Assembly (NCBI GenBank): GCA_947474705.1
Contig: CANJJS010000024.1
Coordinates: forward strand, 1 to 59,946
DNA length: 59,946 nt
Source: Acetobacteraceae bacterium
GTDB lineage: Bacteria > Pseudomonadota > Alphaproteobacteria > Acetobacterales > Acetobacteraceae
Direction: 5' to 3'
The notes under the pieces: model-generated
The model's input: the letters and a program-made list of their open reading frames with translations, nothing else
What the model was told of the DNA's origin: nothing
Database searches by the model: none
Shown: in pieces, positions 57,121-59,946 of the stretch
Layout of the letters: the number at the start of each line of letters is the position of its first letter
Position numbering within the stretch: the stretch's first letter is position 1
Made by a program: the position numbers and the translations under genes

Positions 57121-59946
57121 TCAATAAACCTCGTCCGAAGAGAGCGGCAGGAGCAAATCGTCGTCGTCGCCAGGCGGCGCGGCGGAGCCAAACGTCAGGT
57201 CGCGCAGCGGACTGACGGCCGGAATACCCTGCGTGGTCAGCAACACGCAGTTGACCGAGGCGATCGGACACCCGTTGACCTGGAACGCCGCGTTGGTGCT
57301 GGGCACAATATGCGCCGCGCCCGCCGCCGCGTTTCCAATCAGGTTCGACACCGATCCGTTCAGCGCCACACTCGCCCCTTGGGCCGAGGCGACGACGTCG
57401 AGATCGGCGACATTGATCAGACCCGTGGCCTTCGCGTTCTGGCCCAAGGTCATGATCAACCAGGTGTTCGGTGCGGCGAGACCGCCCACGTTGCCGAACT
57501 CGATGGCGCCCGTCGATTCGATCCGCAACGTGCTGGGCGTGCCCGTCACCGTCAGCAATCCCGACTGAACGAACTGAGACGACCTGATGAAGAACCCGCG
57601 CCGCGTGACCGCGGCCGTCGGCAACTGCGTCTCCGTCAACGCGCCCTGACCCGGCCGCTTGTCGCCCGAGGTAACGATCGTCGTGTTCGCGAGGATGTTC
57701 AGTGCCGCGCCCGGCACATCCACGGTCCCGAGTGGCGCGGAGATCTGGCCAGCCAAGGTCACCGGACCGGACGCCTCGAACGACAAGGTGGTGCCCGCCG
57801 AAATCGCGCTCGTGTTGGCAAGGGTCAACTTGCCGCCGGCGGAGACCGACAGCTTGCCGCCGGCGGTCACGGCGCCGGGCATCGCCACATCGCCCGCCCC
57901 GATCACCGACACGTCGCCATTGCCATTCACCGTACCGGGGATCGAGGTATTGCCGGTATTGTCGATGGCGATGGTGCCGGTTGTCGTCAACGGACCGTTG
58001 ACCGTTAGGCTGGTCCCATTGTTCAGCGCGAAACTCGCCGCCGCGAAAGTGCCAATGTTGGATATCCGGTTGGCCGTTTTGATGGCCGGGGTCAAATTCG
58101 TGGCGCCGGTCGAACTGCCGGACAAGGTCCCCGCGATCAGCACGCCCGTCTCCGAAATCGTCCCGCCGCTCGCCACCAGCCGAACCGTGCCCGCGCCGCC
58201 GTCGGTCACCTGACCGGGGATCGAGATATTGACCGCGGTCAACACGATCGCCGGCGCCGACAGCAGTCCGGAGACGGCAATCGACGGGCCATTCAACGCC
58301 ACCGTGCCGGCCGACAAAGGTCCGGCGACATCGAGGAGAACGGTATCGGACAATCGGAAATCGCCCCCGGTCACCGCGAACGAACCCACCGAGGCGACCG
58401 TGTTCGAACCAGCGGTGAGATCCACCGTTTTGGTCACGCCACGCGCGCTGCGCAGGGTGCCGGACGCGGCGATCTGACCTCCCGCCGCCTGCGTCACGCC
58501 ATTGCCCACCGCCGAGATATCCACCACCGGCGCCTTCAACGAACTCGCCGCCCCCAGGCCGATACCGCCCGAACCCGCGTTCAGAAACGCCGTACCGGTG
58601 GCGGCGATACCGCCCGTGACCGCGATGGTACCGGTATTGATGTTCGACGTGTTGTTGTCGATCGAAACATTGACCGCGCTCACCGGTCCGGCGACGGTCA
58701 AAAGGCCGGTGTTACCGTCGTCGACCAACAGGAAGTTCGCGCCGGCCACCCCGAAGCTTCCCAGCGTTGCGACATTGTTCAACGTGCCGTTCAAGGCCAC
58801 GGCACCCGTCGAGCCGGACCCACCGCGCAACGTCGTCGCGACGATCTTGCCGCCGGCGGCCTGCGTGATCTTGCTGTTCCCGGTCGTCGAGACATCGACC
58901 GTCGCGCCCGACACCGTGCTGGCGGCGCCGAGCGACAGCCCGCCGGCCCCGGCGATCAGGGTCGCCAGGTTTATGGCGCCCACACTGCCGGACACCCCGA
59001 TCGTCGGGCCATCCACCGAAATCGTGCCCGCCGTCAGTTTTCCGGCCAGATCGACCGAACCCGTGTTCTTCAGCAGGAAATCGCCCGACGTCACCGCGAA
59101 GGTTCCGACGGAGGCGATGGTGTTCGACCCCGCCCGCAGATCCACGGTTTTGGTCACCCCACCCGCGCTCCGCAGCACCGAGGACGCCGCGACCTGTCCG
59201 CCCGCCGCCTGCGTCACCCCGCCATCCGCCGCCGACAGGTCGATCGTCGCGCCGGTCAACGTACCCGTGGCGCCGAGCGAAATCCCGCCCGAGCCCGCGT
59301 TCAGCACCAGCGACACCGTGGCGCCGACGCTGCCGGTTACCTCGATCGTACCCGTATTCACGCCGCTCCCACTGTCGGAAATCGCGATATTCGGCGCCGT
59401 TACCGGCCCCGAAACGGTCAGCTTGCCCTTGTTGCCGTCGTCGACCAGGAGAAAATCTCCGCCGGTCGTCGCGAACGCGCCGAGCCCCGCGACATTCACC
59501 AGCCCCGCCGCCAGATTGACGTTGCCCACAACGCCCTTGCCGCTGGTCAACAGCGCGTTCGCCACGAGCGTGGCGCCGGCTTTCATGTCCACGCCGCCGC
59601 CGGTCGTCGAGAGATCGACCGTGGCGCCGGACACAATGCCGGTCGGGGTCAGAACGATCCCGCCGGAACCCGCGTTCAACACCAGCGATGTCGTGGCGCC
59701 GACGCTGCCGGTCACCGCGATCGTGCCGGTGTTCGCACCGGTCGCGTTATCCGAAATCGAGACATTCGCCGCCGTCGCCGCGCCCGACACCGTCAGAACC
59801 CCGGTGTTGCCGTCGTCCACGAACGAGAAATCGCCGGACGAAACCGCGAACGCCCCGAGCGTGCCGACATTGTTCGCCGTGCTGGTCAGCGCGGTCGCGC
59901 CGGACGCGCCAGACCCGCTGCGCAAGGTCGTCGCGACGATCTTGCC
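57121..59946 (-). CDS. Repetitive beta-rich exoprotein, filamentous-hemagglutinin-like (N-terminus outside window)
   Basis: At least 942 residues in one frame, still open at the window edge, so the secretion domain is not seen. It consists of Gly/Ala/Thr/Val-rich repeats of about 116-125 residues (FLLVDDGNTGLLTVAG, NTGTIAVTGSVGAT, NAGSGGIGLGA, ITQAAGGKIVATTL), typical of beta-helical exoproteins of two-partner secretion or autotransporter type. No autotransporter barrel follows: the C-terminus is a separate region with two cysteines (NGCPIASVNCVLL) and an acidic end (PPGDDDDLLLPLSSDEVY). That favours two-partner secretion, but a hemagglutinin N-domain and a TpsB gene would need to be found upstream. 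Low-complexity composition, no enzymatic domain. Confidence 0.78.
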   Translation of the reverse strand, partial: GKIVATTLRSGSGASGATALTSTANNVGTLGAFAVSSGDFSFVDDGNTGVLTVSGAATAANVSISDNATGANTGTIAVTGSVGATTSLVLNAGSGGIVLTPTGIVSGATVDLSTTGGGVDMKAGATLVANALLTSGKGVVGNVNLAAGLVNVAGLGAFATTGGDFLLVDDGNKGKLTVSGPVTAPNIAISDSGSGVNTGTIEVTGSVGATVSLVLNAGSGGISLGATGTLTGATIDLSAADGGVTQAAGGQVAASSVLRSAGGVTKTVDLRAGSNTIASVGTFAVTSGDFLLKNTGSVDLAGKLTAGTISVDGPTIGVSGSVGAINLATLIAGAGGLSLGAASTVSGATVDVSTTGNSKITQAAGGKIVATTLRGGSGSTGAVALNGTLNNVATLGSFGVAGANFLLVDDGNTGLLTVAGPVSAVNVSIDNNTSNINTGTIAVTGGIAATGTAFLNAGSGGIGLGAASSLKAPVVDISAVGNGVTQAAGGQIAASGTLRSARGVTKTVDLTAGSNTVASVGSFAVTGGDFRLSDTVLLDVAGPLSAGTVALNGPSIAVSGLLSAPAIVLTAVNISIPGQVTDGGAGTVRLVASGGTISETGVLIAGTLSGSSTGATNLTPAIKTANRISNIGTFAAASFALNNGTSLTVNGPLTTTGTIAIDNTGNTSIPGTVNGNGDVSVIGAGDVAMPGAVTAGGKLSVSAGGKLTLANTSAISAGTTLSFEASGPVTLAGQISAPLGTVDVPGAALNILANTTIVTSGDKRPGQGALTETQLPTAAVTRRGFFIRSSQFVQSGLLTVTGTPSTLRIESTGAIEFGNVGGLAAPNTWLIMTLGQNAKATGLINVADLDVVASAQGASVALNGSVSNLIGNAAAGAAHIVPSTNAAFQVNGCPIASVNCVLLTTQGIPAVSPLRDLTFGSAAPPGDDDDLLLPLSSDEVY
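58300..59946 (-). repeat. Tandem coding repeats of the exoprotein gene, about 347-375 bp per unit
   Basis: Equivalent FAVTSGDF-type codon blocks start near 59826, 59451, 59078, 58731 and 58358, spaced 375, 373, 347 and 373 bp. The units near 59078 and 58358 are most alike (both with GVTKTVDL and GSN[TI]-type sequence), and the unit at the window edge repeats a segment about 1094 bp away, so the array seems built of multi-unit blocks. It probably continues past the window. Confidence 0.75.

Overview
The window is GC-rich DNA whose gene content and order point to an alphaproteobacterium, most likely Rhodospirillales or Acetobacteraceae. The main clue is the block coaX - ribonuclease J - DUF1467 - proS - lolC/E - lolD, an order typical of alphaproteobacterial chromosomes. 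This assignment rests on family knowledge and synteny, not on a database search.

Layout. 1-5971 (minus strand): the end of an ABC solute-binding protein, a YdjC/ChbG-like deacetylase, a HigB/HigA-type toxin-antitoxin pair with a palindromic operator, moeA, an acyl-CoA-dehydrogenase-like flavoprotein, a small membrane protein and a sterol-desaturase-type hydroxylase. 6086-6541: a MaoC dehydratase. 6832-15731 (minus): DUF6166, zinc alcohol dehydrogenase, lolD, lolC/E, proS, DUF1467, rnj, coaX, cysQ. 15781-22288: surface-polysaccharide genes, namely a very large GT2-GT9 glycosyltransferase, a small WYxxxYPDVA-repeat protein whose gene carries an apparent frameshift, and hldE.

22426-54484 is a complete type VI secretion system (T6SS) with all thirteen core components. 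Operon A (plus): vgrG, DUF6931-like, tagH (FHA), tssJ, tssK, tssL, tssM, tagF, pppA. Operon B (minus): clpV and two near-identical hcp genes. Operon C (plus): tssA, tssB, tssC, a second tssC-like gene, tagJ/impE, tssE, tssF, tssG and a protein-methyltransferase-like gene translationally coupled to tssG. After these come an OmpA-family gene with its own sigma70-like promoter, a membrane-anchored HExxH protein and the Ser/Thr kinase ppkA. TagH, PppA, PpkA and TagF form the known threonine-phosphorylation control circuit.

52451-59946 (minus) forms an apparent operon: a repetitive beta-rich exoprotein (open at the window edge), a CHAT-protease lipoprotein starting 1 nt after it, and the kinase with a DUF4384-like periplasmic domain 43 nt further on. 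This layout could join a surface exoprotein/CHAT module to T6SS phospho-control.

The strongest new leads are: a D/E-rich threonine motif shared by TssL, the HExxH protein and PpkA itself; the HExxH protein; the methyltransferase coupled to tssG; and the exoprotein-CHAT-kinase operon. No tRNA, rRNA, CRISPR array or insertion sequence was seen.
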